This document shows, piece after piece, positions 52,469 to 62,224 of a stretch of DNA of 64,000 nucleotides. Made by a program: the position numbers and the translations under genes. The stretch comes from Caulobacter sp. FWC2. Lineage in GTDB: Bacteria > Pseudomonadota > Alphaproteobacteria > Caulobacterales > Caulobacteraceae. How positions within the stretch are numbered: position 1 is the stretch's first letter; every line of letters starts with the position of its first letter. The stretch spans positions 3,100,001 through 3,164,000 of the forward strand of contig NZ_PEBF01000001.1 in NCBI RefSeq assembly GCF_002742625.1, written 5' to 3'. Under the pieces are notes generated by a model, which made no database searches, was not told the DNA's origin, and worked only from the letters and a program-made list of their open reading frames with translations.

Positions 52469-54817
52469 ATGAGCGGTTCGAACTCGCACCAAGGCCATCA
52501 TCCTGACCCCGTCGCCCCGGTTGGCGAGCATCGCGATCCCGTCTGCGGCATGAGCGTGGATCCGGCCACTGCCCCGGAGCACCGACTGCATGGGGGCCAG
52601 CATTATCACTTCTGTTCGGCCGGCTGCGCTCGCAAGTTCGACGGCGAGCCCGAACGTTACCTGCAAGACGTCGGCACGCCGACGGCCGCATCGTCCGAGG
52701 CCACGCCGGGCGCGATCTATACTTGCCCGATGCACCCAGAAATCCGGCGGTCCGGCCCGGGCAGCTGCCCGATCTGCGGCATGGCCTTGGAGCCGCTAAC
52801 CGTCACAGCCGACAGCGGACCCAATCCCGAACTGCGCGATATGACGATCCGGTTCTGGATCGGTCTGGCCCTGGCCTTGCCCGTCTTCGCGCTGGAAATG
52901 GGCGGCCACGTCGGACTGATGGCGCTTCACCTGACGCCAGGGGTGTCCAATTGGGTCCAATTGGCCTTGGCCACACCCGTGGTGCTGGGCTGCGGCTGGC
53001 CCTTTTTCGAGCGTGGCGCGCGCTCGCTGGCGACGCGCCAGCTCAACATGTTCACGCTGATCGCCATGGGTATCGGCGTGGCCTGGACGTACAGCGTGGT
53101 CGCCACCCTCGCGCCCCAGTTCTTCCCGCCCGCCTTCCGCCGTCCAGACGGCTCAACACCGATCTATTTTGAGGCCGCCGCTGTGATCACGGTCCTTGTG
53201 CTGCTGGGCCAGGTGCTTGAGCTGCGCGCCCGCGAGAACACTTCGGGCGCGATCAAGGCCCTGCTGGACCTGTCGCCCAAGACCGCGCGCCGAATGTTCG
53301 ACGGCGAGGATTTCGAAATTCCCGTCGAGGACATTCAGGTCGGCTTCCACCTGCGCGTCCGCCCCGGCGAGAAGATCCCCGTCGACGGCCGGGTGCTGAT
53401 GGGCGAGGCCTCGGTCGACGAGTCCCTGGTGACCGGCGAGTCCATGCCTGTCCACAAAAAGCCCGGTGACAAGGTGATCGGCGGGGCCCTGAACAAGACC
53501 GGCTCTTTCCTGATGATCGCCGACAAGGTCGGCGCCGACACCCTGCTTTCGCAGATCGTGGCCATGGTGGCAGAGGCCCAGCGCAGCCGCGCGCCCATCC
53601 AGCGGATGGCCGACCGGGTATCGGGCTGGTTCGTGCCGGCCGTCATGCTTATCGCCCTGATCGCCTTCAGCGCCTGGGCGGCGTTCGGTCCGCCGCCGAG
53701 CATGGCCTTCGCGCTGGTGGCGGCGGTCTCGGTCTTGATCATCGCCTGTCCCTGCGCCCTGGGGCTAGCCACGCCGATCTCGATCATGGTCGGTGTCGGC
53801 CGCGGCGCGGCCGCCGGCGTGCTGATCAAGAACGCCGAGGCCCTGGAGCGCTTCGAGAAGATCGACACCCTCGTCGTCGACAAGACCGGCACGCTCACCG
53901 AAGGCCGACCGGCCGTCACGGCGATCCGCCCGGCGGCGGGCTTCACGGAGGAGGAGATCCTGCGTCTGGCCGCCAGCCTGGAGCGAGCCAGCGAGCACCC
54001 ACTGGCCGACGCGATCGTTCGGGCCGCGGCGGCGCGGGAGATGCCGTTGTCGCATCCCGAAGACTTCGACTCGCCCGTGGGCAAGGGCGTGGTCGGCAAG
54101 GTCGAGGGACGCGCCCTGGCGATCGGTTCGGCCCGCTTCCTGGACGAGCAAGGCGTGTCGTCCGGACCGCTCGCCGACCAGGCCGAAGCCCTGCGCCAGG
54201 ACGGCGCCACGGCGATCTATGTCGCCATCGACGGAGCGGTCGCCGCCGTGCTGGCCATCGCCGACCCGGTCAAGCCGACCACCCAGAAGGCCCTCGAAGC
54301 CCTGAAAGCCGATGGCGTGCGCGTGGTCATGCTGACCGGCGACAATCGCACGACCGCCCAGGCCGTGGCCAAGCGGCTGGGCATCGACGAGGTCGAGGCC
54401 GACGTCCTGCCCGACGAGAAGGCCGCCGTGATCAAGCGTCTGCGCGCCGAGGGCCGCAAGGTCGCCATGGCGGGCGATGGCGTCAACGACGCGCCGGCCC
54501 TGGCGGCGGCCGAGGTTGGCGTCGCCATGGGCGCGGGCTCGGACGTCGCTATCGAGAGCGCGGGGGTCACGCTGCTGCACGGGGATCTGGAGGGCCTCGT
54601 CAAGGCCCGGCGCCTCTCGCGAGCGGTGATGGACAACATCCGGCAGAACCTGTTCTTCGCGTTCGCTTACAATGTCGCGGGCGTGCCCATCGCGGCGGGG
54701 GTGCTCTTTCCCGTGTTCGGCTGGCTTTTGTCGCCCGCGATCGCGGCGGCGGCCATGGCCCTGTCCTCGGTCAGCGTCGTCGGCAACGCCCTGCGCCTCC
54801 GGGCGGTGCGGCTTTAG
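52469..54817 (+). CDS. Copper/silver P1B-type ATPase with YHS and metal-binding N-domains
   Basis: A 782-residue P-type ATPase. The N-terminus has a YHS-like domain ([13 protein letters not shown]...) and a Cys/His/Met region ([26 protein letters not shown], residues about 84-109, given as landmarks). Motifs TGES (322-325), CPC (427-429) and DKTGTLT (471-477) are all canonical for Cu(I)/Ag(I) export. It is the first gene of a plus-strand set with CopC and CopD. AAGG lies upstream of the ATG. Confidence 0.92.
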   Translation: MSGSNSHQGHHPDPVAPVGEHRDPVCGMSVDPATAPEHRLHGGQHYHFCSAGCARKFDGEPERYLQDVGTPTAASSEATPGAIYTCPMHPEIRRSGPGSCPICGMALEPLTVTADSGPNPELRDMTIRFWIGLALALPVFALEMGGHVGLMALHLTPGVSNWVQLALATPVVLGCGWPFFERGARSLATRQLNMFTLIAMGIGVAWTYSVVATLAPQFFPPAFRRPDGSTPIYFEAAAVITVLVLLGQVLELRARENTSGAIKALLDLSPKTARRMFDGEDFEIPVEDIQVGFHLRVRPGEKIPVDGRVLMGEASVDESLVTGESMPVHKKPGDKVIGGALNKTGSFLMIADKVGADTLLSQIVAMVAEAQRSRAPIQRMADRVSGWFVPAVMLIALIAFSAWAAFGPPPSMAFALVAAVSVLIIACPCALGLATPISIMVGVGRGAAAGVLIKNAEALERFEKIDTLVVDKTGTLTEGRPAVTAIRPAAGFTEEEILRLAASLERASEHPLADAIVRAAAAREMPLSHPEDFDSPVGKGVVGKVEGRALAIGSARFLDEQGVSSGPLADQAEALRQDGATAIYVAIDGAVAAVLAIADPVKPTTQKALEALKADGVRVVMLTGDNRTTAQAVAKRLGIDEVEADVLPDEKAAVIKRLRAEGRKVAMAGDGVNDAPALAAAEVGVAMGAGSDVAIESAGVTLLHGDLEGLVKARRLSRAVMDNIRQNLFFAFAYNVAGVPIAAGVLFPVFGWLLSPAIAAAAMALSSVSVVGNALRLRAVRL

Positions 54818-54906
54818 GCGCTGAATGGCGCGGGCGTTGTTGAGGGGTTGGCCCGCCGCCCGCGTAGGGACTTAGGACGAAGTCGCCCTTCAACAGGACC
54901 CGCCCC

Positions 54907-55269
54907 ATGACCTATCGCGCTTTCCTCGCCACCGCCGTTCTGTCAGCCTCGATCCTGGCCGGCGGCCAGGCCAGCGCCCACGCCAAGCTGGTGGCCTCCG
55001 ACCCCGCGGCCAACGCCACGGTCGCCGCGCCCAAGACCATCCGCCTGACCTTCAATGAAAAGCTCGCCCCGGCCTTCTCGAGTTTCGAGCTGGCCATGGC
55101 CGACGGCATGAAAATGTCGGTCAAGACCACCGTCTCGGCCGACCACAAGACCATCACCGGCATACCCAAGGGCCGGCTGATGGCGGGCGCCTACAAGCTC
55201 ACCTGGCATGCGGCCGCCGCCGATGACGGCCACCGCATGGATGGGACCCTGACCTTCACGGTGAAGTAG
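54907..55269 (+). CDS. copC: CopC-type periplasmic copper-binding protein
   Basis: A 120-residue exported protein (signal peptide about 1-25, ending ASA, with mature start HAKLVASDPAAN). The mature N-terminal His, the later RLTFNEKLA, and the His residues in the C-terminal half (HAAAADDGHRM) fit the CopC fold that binds copper. It is followed after 3 bases by copD, its usual membrane partner. Confidence 0.9.
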   Translation: MTYRAFLATAVLSASILAGGQASAHAKLVASDPAANATVAAPKTIRLTFNEKLAPAFSSFELAMADGMKMSVKTTVSADHKTITGIPKGRLMAGAYKLTWHAAAADDGHRMDGTLTFTVK

Positions 55270-55272
55270 CCG

Positions 55273-56199
55273 ATGGAGACCGCGGTCGTCCTCGTTCGCT
55301 GGGCGCAATATGTGACGAGCTTCGTTCTGGCGGGCGGGGCGCTCTTCGCGCTCTACGCCCTGCCGGCCGCGGGTCCGTCCAGCGCCGTGGCGCTGGGCTG
55401 GCCGCGTCGACTCCTGGCGGGCTGCGCCGCGCTGCTGGTCGTGGCTAGCCTCCTGGGTCTTGTGCTGCAAACGGCCGTGGTCTCCGGGTCGTTTTCCGCG
55501 GCGCTGGATCCCTCGATCCTGACCTCGGTGATCAGCGAGATGGCGATGGGCGTGGCCTCACTCGCACGGGCCCTGGCCGCGGTCGTGGCGCTGCACGTGC
55601 TTCTGCTCGCGCCGCCCGGCCGGGCCGCCTGGATCACCGCGTCAGCGCTCGGCGCCGTCGCGGCGGCGAGCATGGCCTGGATGGGCCATGGCGCGGCCAC
55701 CGAGGGTCCGGGCGGGGGGCTGCACTTAGCGGCCGACATCGCCCACCTCGCGGCGGCGGCCGTGTGGGTCGGCGCCCTGGTGTTCTTTCTGGGGCTGGCC
55801 CGGGTCAGTCGGCGTGACGCGCGACAGGCGCCGACCTTCCATGCCGCCTTGGCGGGCTTTTCGGGCATCGGCTCGGGCGTCGTCGGCGTGCTGGTCGCCA
55901 CCGGCCTGGTCAACAGCTGGTTCCTCGTCGGCCCCATGGGCGTTGCGGCCCTGGTCCGCACGCCCTACGGGCTTCTTCTGCTTCTCAAGCTCGCTCTCTT
56001 CGGCGCCATGGTCGTGCTGGCCGCCGCCAACCGGTGTCGCCTGACCCCGGCCCTGCGCAGGGCTCTGGTCGAACCGTCCAGCCCCGGCGCGACGGTAAAG
56101 GCGCTGCGCCGCAGTCTCGTGCTGGAACTGAGCGCGGCGATGGCGCTTGTCGCGGTGGTCGCCTGGCTTGGGCGTCTCGCGCCGATCAGCGCGCAATAG
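55273..56199 (+). CDS. copD: CopD-family copper membrane protein
   Basis: A 308-residue protein with about eight membrane segments and the CopD family character (AQYVTSFVLAGGALFALYAL, then MAWMGHGAA and LHLAADIAHLAAAAVWVGALV). CopC delivers copper to CopD for uptake across the inner membrane. It ends 9 bases from the convergent acyltransferase gene. Confidence 0.88.
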   Translation: METAVVLVRWAQYVTSFVLAGGALFALYALPAAGPSSAVALGWPRRLLAGCAALLVVASLLGLVLQTAVVSGSFSAALDPSILTSVISEMAMGVASLARALAAVVALHVLLLAPPGRAAWITASALGAVAAASMAWMGHGAATEGPGGGLHLAADIAHLAAAAVWVGALVFFLGLARVSRRDARQAPTFHAALAGFSGIGSGVVGVLVATGLVNSWFLVGPMGVAALVRTPYGLLLLLKLALFGAMVVLAAANRCRLTPALRRALVEPSSPGATVKALRRSLVLELSAAMALVAVVAWLGRLAPISAQ

Positions 56200-56208
56200 C
56201 CGCAACGT

Positions 56209-57312
56209 TCAGAGCACCGGTTCGTGCGCCGGCTCGGGCGTGGGGCGCCGCGCGAAGGGATCGCGCCCCCGCAACCAGTTACGCGCCGGCCGTTCGACAA
56301 GATGGTAGGCGACCATCGCGGCCAGCTGACAGGCCACGAACGCTCCTGCCCAGGCCAAGGCGATCCCCGCGCCAGACAGGCCTGGCGCCAGCTTTTCCAG
56401 GGCGTGGAAATAGACGATGTCGACTGGAAGGTGGACCATGTAGAGGCTGTAGGAGACCTCGCCGAGGTAGACGAGCGCCGGCGCCGACATCGCTCGTGGC
56501 TTCGCGGCCTTGGACGTCTCGGCTAGGCAGAAGATCAGCATCGCCAGGCCCGGCCAGATATAGAGATCGCTCAGTCGCAGGCTGGCGGCGATCGCCACCC
56601 AGGCCGTCGCGGCGAGCGCGCCGAATCCGGCCATGGCGGCCGGCAGGCTCAGGCTCGATCCCAAGCGATGCAGGGCCGCGCCCATCAGGAAGGCCGGGAT
56701 GATCCGCAAGGCGCCGATCTGGGCGCTCATGTCGGTGAACAGCACCCCGCGCTCCTGGGCCGTCAGGAACATGGCGACGAACAGGGCGAGTACGGCGAGG
56801 ACGAAGAGGCGTGGCCGACGCCTCAGCGCCATCGAGGCGATGGCCGCGACCGGAAAGCCGAGGTAGGCGAACCACTCAGCCGAGATCGACCAGGAGGGGA
56901 AGTTCCACTGCACGGTGGGCGTCGTGCCCCAGGCATGCACCAGCAACAGGTGCTGGGGGAGCATGCGCGGATCGAACGCCTGGGGATCGAAACCGACGCC
57001 TAGCTTCAAGGCCGCGAGCCAGATGGCGATCGTCGCGGCCAGGGTGACCAAATGGACGGGATAGACCCGCGCCAGGCGCGCCCAAAGGAAGGAGCCGTAG
57101 TTGAACCGGCGCTCGGCCCAGGCCCGCGTATAGACGTGGCTGAGGATGAACCCCGACAGGATGAAGAAGAGGTCGACGCCCAGGTAGCCCTTGGCGACTA
57201 GGCCAAAGCGCTCGAGACCAAGATCCAGGTGGTTGCGGAAATGATAGACGAGCACCCACAGCGCCGCGCAGATGCGCAACGACGTGAGCGGACGGATGTC
57301 CGACGGATACAT
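56209..57312 (-). CDS. Acyltransferase 3 family membrane protein
   Basis: A 367-residue protein with ten or so membrane segments and the acyltransferase-3 start (IRPLTSLRICAALWVLVYHFRNH). The conserved His of the WVLVYHF motif and the FFILSGFILSHVYTRAW region are present. Members O-acylate lipopolysaccharide, exopolysaccharide or antibiotics. A link to metal resistance is not obvious, so it may be a hitchhiker between cop genes. Confidence 0.85.
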   Translation of the reverse strand: MYPSDIRPLTSLRICAALWVLVYHFRNHLDLGLERFGLVAKGYLGVDLFFILSGFILSHVYTRAWAERRFNYGSFLWARLARVYPVHLVTLAATIAIWLAALKLGVGFDPQAFDPRMLPQHLLLVHAWGTTPTVQWNFPSWSISAEWFAYLGFPVAAIASMALRRRPRLFVLAVLALFVAMFLTAQERGVLFTDMSAQIGALRIIPAFLMGAALHRLGSSLSLPAAMAGFGALAATAWVAIAASLRLSDLYIWPGLAMLIFCLAETSKAAKPRAMSAPALVYLGEVSYSLYMVHLPVDIVYFHALEKLAPGLSGAGIALAWAGAFVACQLAAMVAYHLVERPARNWLRGRDPFARRPTPEPAHEPVL

Positions 57313-57337
57313 GGCCCCTCCCCCGAGGTGATGGTTG

Positions 57338-57357
57338 GGGCCGGCGAACGCCGGCCC
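57338..57357 (-). terminator. Hairpin after the cop operon
   Basis: A perfect 8-bp stem (GGGCCGGC / GCCGGCCC) with loop GAAC lies 9 bases after the CusF-like gene on the minus strand. No T-run follows. It may be a weak terminator of the cop operon. Confidence 0.4.
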
Positions 57358-57365
57358 GGTGGTCG

Positions 57366-57701
57366 CTAGAGCGCGGTCAGGCCGACGATGGTCTGGCCCT
57401 GTAGCTTGAAGCGCACCTTGATCCCGACGCTCAGGCCCTTCAGGAGGGCGGGATCAGAGACCTTGAAGGCCATGGTCATCGGCGGCCACTTCAGCGCCGG
57501 GATCGCTTCATGGGCCAGAGTGACCTTGGCGGCCTTGGCGTCGATGGCGCGCACGACGCCTACCGCCTCGACCGGCGCACTCGCCTCGGCCGCATGGCCT
57601 GCGTGGCCGGCATGATCGTCCATGCCGGCCATCTGCGCGGCGGCGGGCTGGCCGGCAAGCGCGAGCGTGGCGGTCGCGGCGGTGATGGTGAGTATCTTCA
57701 T
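57366..57701 (-). CDS. CusF-like periplasmic copper-binding protein
   Basis: A 111-residue exported protein from ATG 57701 (signal peptide MKILTITAATATLALAGQPAAA) with AAGGAG upstream. The core has the CusF pattern (VVRAIDAKAAKVTLAHEAIPALKWPPMTMAF, landmarks WPPMTM and the Lys/Trp before it). The Met residues bind Cu(I) or Ag(I) as a chaperone for efflux pumps. It follows CopB on the same strand. Confidence 0.85.
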   Translation of the reverse strand: MKILTITAATATLALAGQPAAAQMAGMDDHAGHAGHAAEASAPVEAVGVVRAIDAKAAKVTLAHEAIPALKWPPMTMAFKVSDPALLKGLSVGIKVRFKLQGQTIVGLTAL

Positions 57702-57729
57702 GAGCAGGCTCCTTGGGATCGTTGGCGGG

Positions 57730-58776
57730 CTAGAACCAGGCGCGCAGGCCGACAACCAGACTGGTGTCGGAAACGTCCCGCCCCAGGCCCCGCGCGTAGT
57801 CGACGCTCTGTCCGAAACGCTTGGCCCAGGTCACGCCGACATAGGGCGCCAAGTCGCGGCGGATCTCGTAGCGAAGGCGCAAGCCCAGCTCCGCGTCCGA
57901 CAGGCCAGAGCCGGTCTGGGTCTCGGGGATGTCCTGGGCCGAGAGGTTGAGTTCGGCGCGCGGCTGCAGGATCAGGCGTTGGGTCAGGCGCCAGTCGATC
58001 GCCCCTTCGACCCGGCCTAGCACGTCGCCCTTGTTCGACAAAAACAGCGCGCCGCCGGCCTCGATCCAGTAGGGAAGCAGGGTCTCGAAACCGACCGTAG
58101 CGTAGCTGCGTGATTTGGGCTGGACGTCCTGGCGCACGCCGACCTGCACGTCGGTGTAAAGGCCCACGGCGCGGGAGTAGAGCGCCTGGACCTCGCCGGC
58201 CTCGACGCCATGGCGGTCGCCTTCGCCCTCGGACTTCAGGACCAAGCGGTTGAGATCGCCGCCGAACCAGGCCTCGCCATCCCAGTGATAACCGTCGCCG
58301 CCCGAGCGCGCCTGGTATTCGAGAAGATTGACCATCACCTGCGAGGCCTGGGCGCCGCCATGCTCCTGCCGAAGCACGGCGCGAGCCCGGTCCATGGCGG
58401 CCGGATCGAAGACCTTGTCGGCCAGGTGGTCGGCGGGCGGCTGGGGCGGGGCCGTTTCGTGATCAGGCAGAGGCGGCGGCCCCATCGCTTCGGCCTGGCT
58501 TCTCGACTGGCCGGGGACGCCCATGCCGGACATTGCGCCCATGTCATGGCCCGCGTGGGGATCAGCCACCGGCACGGTCTGCGTCTTGGCCATGGCCATG
58601 TCCGGCATGGCGCCCATGTCGTGTCCGGCATGGGGGTCGGCGGCCGGGGCCGGGCTCGCCGGCGCGGGTTTGGGGCTGGAACTCGGCGCGGCTGGCGCGG
58701 TGGTGTGACCAGCGTGCTGGGCCAGGGCCGGCGCCGCCCACAGGACCGGCAGGAGGGCGATCAGCGGGGCTTTCAT
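57730..58776 (-). CDS. copB: CopB-type outer membrane copper resistance protein
   Basis: A 348-residue exported protein from ATG 58776 (signal peptide MKAPLIALLPVLWAAPALAQ). The first 100 residues hold repeated Met/His-rich ADPHAGHDMGAM units, and the rest is the CopB beta-barrel (DRARAVLRQEHGG... to VVGLRAWF). The ATG overlaps the CopA stop (ATGA). Confidence 0.9.
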   Translation of the reverse strand: MKAPLIALLPVLWAAPALAQHAGHTTAPAAPSSSPKPAPASPAPAADPHAGHDMGAMPDMAMAKTQTVPVADPHAGHDMGAMSGMGVPGQSRSQAEAMGPPPLPDHETAPPQPPADHLADKVFDPAAMDRARAVLRQEHGGAQASQVMVNLLEYQARSGGDGYHWDGEAWFGGDLNRLVLKSEGEGDRHGVEAGEVQALYSRAVGLYTDVQVGVRQDVQPKSRSYATVGFETLLPYWIEAGGALFLSNKGDVLGRVEGAIDWRLTQRLILQPRAELNLSAQDIPETQTGSGLSDAELGLRLRYEIRRDLAPYVGVTWAKRFGQSVDYARGLGRDVSDTSLVVGLRAWF

Positions 58777-60635
58777 CGCGCGCTCTCCGCTGGGGTGTCG
58801 CGCACGCTGAAGACCTGAAACATCCCCGCATGCATGTGGTAGAGCATGTGGCAGTGGAAGGCCCAGTCGCCGGTCTCGGGCGTGAAGTCGAAGCTGACGC
58901 GGCCACCTGGCAGCACGATGACCGTGTGCTTGCGCGGCATGTAGCCTGCCGGTCCGAACGCCAGCTCGAAGAAGTGGCCGTGCAGGTGGATGGGGTGGGC
59001 CATCATGGTGTCGTTGACCAGAGTGACCCGGACCCGCTCCCCGTGGCCGAAGGCGTAGGGAGGCGGCCGGTCGCTGAACTTGCGCCCGTCGAACCCCCAC
59101 ATGAACCGCTCCATGTTGCCGGTCAGGTGGATGTCGAGGGATCGCTGCGGGGCGCGGGTGTCGGGGTTCGGTTCGAGCGCCGCCAGATCGCGATAGACCA
59201 ACACCCGGTGGCCGACGCTTTCGAGGCCCTGGCCGGGCTCACCGGTGCGATCCATCGGCATCGGGGCGATGGTCTGGACGCCCGGGCCAAGCTTGACCTG
59301 TGGCGCGTTGTCCGGATTGCGCATGGACATGTCCATGCCGCCCATGTCCATCTTGCCCATCACGTCGCTTCCGCGCTGGCGCGGCGGCGCCATGCCGGGC
59401 GCGGGGCTGGCGGCCTTGGCGCCGTGCCCCATGGCCGCGTGGTCCATGCCGGACATGTCCGTGGAGCCGTGGTCCATGGCGCCCATCTGCATGCCGCTCA
59501 TATCCATGCCGCCCATATCCATGCCCATGTCACGCATGGTGGTCAGCGGCCGCTCCCGCAGCGGCGGAACCTCGGCGCTCATGCCCAGCCGCGGCGCCAG
59601 AGTGGCGCGGCCCAGTCCGGAGCGGTCGACTGACTCCGAGACGATGGTGAAAGCCTTGTCCTGCGTCGGTTGGACGATGACGTCATAGGTCTCGGCGTTG
59701 CCGATCTGGAACTCGTCGACCTCGACCGGCCGGACGTGCTGGCCGTCGGCGGCGACCACGGTCATGCGCAGGCCGGGAATCCGAACGTTGAAGACCGATT
59801 GGGCCGCGGCGTTGATGAACCTCAGGCGCACGCGCTCGCCCGGCGAGAACAGCGCCGTCCAGTTGTCCGCAGGGCCGTGGCCGTTGACCAGGAAGGTGTA
59901 GGCCGCGCCGGTGACGTCGGAGATGTCGGTCGGGTCCATCAGCATCTTGGCCCAGTCCAGGCGCTCGGCCAGGGTTTGATCCTTGCCGGCCATAAGCCCG
60001 CCGAGGGTCTGGCGCTGGTAGTTGAAGACTCCGCTCTGCTGCTTGAGCTTCTTGAAGATCTGATGGGGGTGCAGACGGCTGAAGTCCGACAGCACCACGA
60101 CGTGCTCGCGGTCGAAGGCCACCGGATCAGGACCGGCCGGGTCGATGATGATGGGCCCATAGTGGCCCATCTGCTCCTGCAGACCCGAATGGCTGTGGTA
60201 CCAGTAAGTCCCCGACTGGCGGACCTGGAATTCGTAGACGAAGGTCTCGCCCGGCTTGATCCCCGGGAAGCTGACGCCGGGCACGCCGTCCATCTGGAAG
60301 GGCACGAGCAGGCCGTGCCAGTGGATCGAGGTGTCCTCGTCAAGGTTGTTTGTCACCGAAAGGCGGACATTCTGGCCTTCCTTCAGCCGGATCAGCGGAC
60401 CTGGAACCGTGCCATTTATCGTCACGGCGTGGGCGGCCTTGCCGTCTACCGTGACCGGCGTGTGGCCGATGGTCAGCTTGATGTCGTCGCCGGAAAGAGC
60501 GGCCGGCGCGCGGCCGGGATCGCCCGCCGCCTGCGCCCAGGACGGCAGGAGGCTCGCGAGCGTGGCGCCGCCGCCGAGTATGGCGAGCGATTGGAGGAAA
60601 CGACGGCGATCGAAAGCCGCGCTGGATCGACGCAT
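58773..60635 (-). CDS. copA: CopA multicopper oxidase, Tat-exported
   Basis: A 620-residue protein from ATG 60635 with the Tat motif RRRFLQSLA. Copper sites are visible: IHWHGLL, WYHSHSG, HPIHLHGHFFEL and the terminal HCHMLYHMHAGM. A long Met/His-rich loop (DMGMDMGGMDMSGMQMGAMD region, about residues 365-430) adds copper binding. It oxidises Cu(I) in the periplasm. It is the first of three cop genes on the minus strand (CopA-CopB-CusF-like). Confidence 0.93.
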   Translation of the reverse strand: MRRSSAAFDRRRFLQSLAILGGGATLASLLPSWAQAAGDPGRAPAALSGDDIKLTIGHTPVTVDGKAAHAVTINGTVPGPLIRLKEGQNVRLSVTNNLDEDTSIHWHGLLVPFQMDGVPGVSFPGIKPGETFVYEFQVRQSGTYWYHSHSGLQEQMGHYGPIIIDPAGPDPVAFDREHVVVLSDFSRLHPHQIFKKLKQQSGVFNYQRQTLGGLMAGKDQTLAERLDWAKMLMDPTDISDVTGAAYTFLVNGHGPADNWTALFSPGERVRLRFINAAAQSVFNVRIPGLRMTVVAADGQHVRPVEVDEFQIGNAETYDVIVQPTQDKAFTIVSESVDRSGLGRATLAPRLGMSAEVPPLRERPLTTMRDMGMDMGGMDMSGMQMGAMDHGSTDMSGMDHAAMGHGAKAASPAPGMAPPRQRGSDVMGKMDMGGMDMSMRNPDNAPQVKLGPGVQTIAPMPMDRTGEPGQGLESVGHRVLVYRDLAALEPNPDTRAPQRSLDIHLTGNMERFMWGFDGRKFSDRPPPYAFGHGERVRVTLVNDTMMAHPIHLHGHFFELAFGPAGYMPRKHTVIVLPGGRVSFDFTPETGDWAFHCHMLYHMHAGMFQVFSVRDTPAESAR

Positions 60636-60743
60636 GACAGCCCTTTGACGATGACGCGCTGGCGCAGGCCATGACGGCCGCAACGCGATCTCAAGGGTGG
60701 CTACGCGCCGAAACTTCGCCCCCCTCATCGGCGGGCCAAAAAA

Positions 60744-61316
60744 TCAGGAGTCGACCAGCCAGTCGGCCAGGCGCTTGCGGGCGCGGTAGGCGCGCGTTTC
60801 GATCGTCTTGACGCTGACGCCCAGGAACGCCGCGGCGTCCTGCTGCGAGTAGCCTTCCAGATAGGTGAGGATCAGGGGCTCCTTGAGCTGGTCGGGAAGA
60901 CGCGCGATCGCCGCCTCCAGGCGCGACAATTGCTCGGCGCGCAGGCTCGCCGCCTCCGGGCCTGGCGTGGGGTCGGCAGGGTCGGGCGCGCCCGGCGCGT
61001 CGATCGACCGCTCGCCCAGGATCAGCCGGCGAACCAACAGGCGCCGCCCCCGGTCGCGGCACTTGTTGAGGACGATGGCCCGCATCCAGGCGCCGAACGG
61101 CCGGGCCGGATCATAGCGATCGAGCGCCTTCCAGGCGGCGACGAAGCTTTCCTGCACCACCTCATGGGCGGCTTCGGGTTCGCCGACATGGCGTCGGGCG
61201 AAGGCATGCAAGGGGCTCTTATGCCGGCGCATCAGCGTGCTGAAGGCGCGCTCGTCGCCCCGCGCCGCGCGCCTGGCCAGCGCGCCGTCTTCATCCTCGC
61301 CAAGACCGGCGGTCAC
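60744..61316 (-). CDS. ECF sigma factor of a CnrH-like metal sensing trio
   Basis: A 190-residue ECF sigma factor from GTG 61316 (GTGA overlap with the upstream gene). Region 2 (HKSPLHAFARRHVGEPEAAHEVVQESFVAAW) and region 4 (LPDQLKEPLILTYLEGYSQQDAAAFLGVS) landmarks are clear. Order on the minus strand is anti-sigma, periplasmic sensor, sigma, as in the CnrYXH set for metals. It lies just upstream of copA and may drive the cop operon. Confidence 0.88.
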   Translation of the reverse strand: MTAGLGEDEDGALARRAARGDERAFSTLMRRHKSPLHAFARRHVGEPEAAHEVVQESFVAAWKALDRYDPARPFGAWMRAIVLNKCRDRGRRLLVRRLILGERSIDAPGAPDPADPTPGPEAASLRAEQLSRLEAAIARLPDQLKEPLILTYLEGYSQQDAAAFLGVSVKTIETRAYRARKRLADWLVDS

Positions 61317-61753
61317 GGCGTCTCGTTCGTGAGCGCCTCGCTGACGCGACGGTCGAACTTGGCCGCCTGCTCGGGGGTCAGTACTTTGCGCATCGCCAGG
61401 ACGTGCTGGACCGTCTCCAACTGCAGCGCTCCCATGGCCGTATGGAAGCGCTCGACCGCGGCCTCGACCTCGGGCCCGTATTCGTGGCGCGCCTGGATGG
61501 CGGCGGCCAGTTGGGCGTTGGCCGCGCGCAGCTCGGCCTCCCGGGCGCGACGACGCACGGCGAAGTCCTGTTCGAGCGCCTCAAGCCGGCGATCCTGATC
61601 CGCGCTGAGCTTCAGCTCGTGGTGGACCATCTCATGCAGCGATTGGGCATGGGGCTTGGGCAGGAACCGGCCTGAGCCGAGCCAGCCTCCGGCGACCCCG
61701 GCCAGCAGGGCCAGGACGACGGTCAGCACGGCGCCGCGCGAGATCCGGCGCAT
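61313..61753 (-). CDS. CnrX-like periplasmic metal sensor
   Basis: A 146-residue protein with an N-terminal membrane anchor (about 8-28) and a helical domain typical of CnrX/ZraP-type heavy-metal resistors (SLHEMVHHELKLSADQDRRLEALE, the His/Glu segment). Helical repeats follow (FHTAMGALQLETVQHVLAMRKVL, TPEQAAKFDRRV). It binds metal in the periplasm and signals to the anti-sigma factor. It overlaps the sigma gene by 4 bases. Confidence 0.82.
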   Translation of the reverse strand: MRRISRGAVLTVVLALLAGVAGGWLGSGRFLPKPHAQSLHEMVHHELKLSADQDRRLEALEQDFAVRRRAREAELRAANAQLAAAIQARHEYGPEVEAAVERFHTAMGALQLETVQHVLAMRKVLTPEQAAKFDRRVSEALTNETP

Positions 61754-61754
61754 G

Positions 61755-62042
61755 TCAGCGACCGCCCAACAGGGTCGATGGCGCTAAATGCGCGTCCACC
61801 GAAAACGCGGAGATCTCGGAGGGCGCGCGCGCGGCGGCGTTGGCCGCGAGGCTGCCGCCGACCATGCCCAGGCCCAGGGCCGCGACGATTGAGGCCGCGC
61901 GCAGCGGCACGAGTGCGTTCGCCGCGCGCCGGCCGTCGCGCCAGGTGTCGATCCTGGCCCAGACCTGACCTTCCAGGCCGTGCAGCTGAGCGTGCGGTTG
62001 TCGCCGCAACGCCTCGAAAAGTTCGTCGAGCTTGTCGCTCAT
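61755..62042 (-). CDS. CnrY-like anti-sigma membrane protein
   Basis: A 95-residue protein from ATG 62042 (MSDKLDELFEALRRQPHAQ) with one transmembrane helix (about 47-68). The cytoplasmic N-terminus fits CnrY-type anti-sigma peptides that bind the sigma factor. The stop and the next start are one base apart. Together with the two genes after it, this gives a complete sensor/anti-sigma/sigma set. Confidence 0.75.
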   Translation of the reverse strand: MSDKLDELFEALRRQPHAQLHGLEGQVWARIDTWRDGRRAANALVPLRAASIVAALGLGMVGGSLAANAAARAPSEISAFSVDAHLAPSTLLGGR

Positions 62043-62224
62043 CGCCGATCCCCTGACTCTACATCCATGCATACGCAGCCCGCGGTCCGATCCCTCGGGT
62101 GAAGGATGACGCGCCCCGACGCAGAGTGTGACCGACGGATGGCGGGCGGGAAACGCCCTATGCGCAAGGCGGTCGTGCAAAGCCACAAGAGTGCGGGCCT
62201 GCCGGTCCGGCGGGCCGCCAAGGA

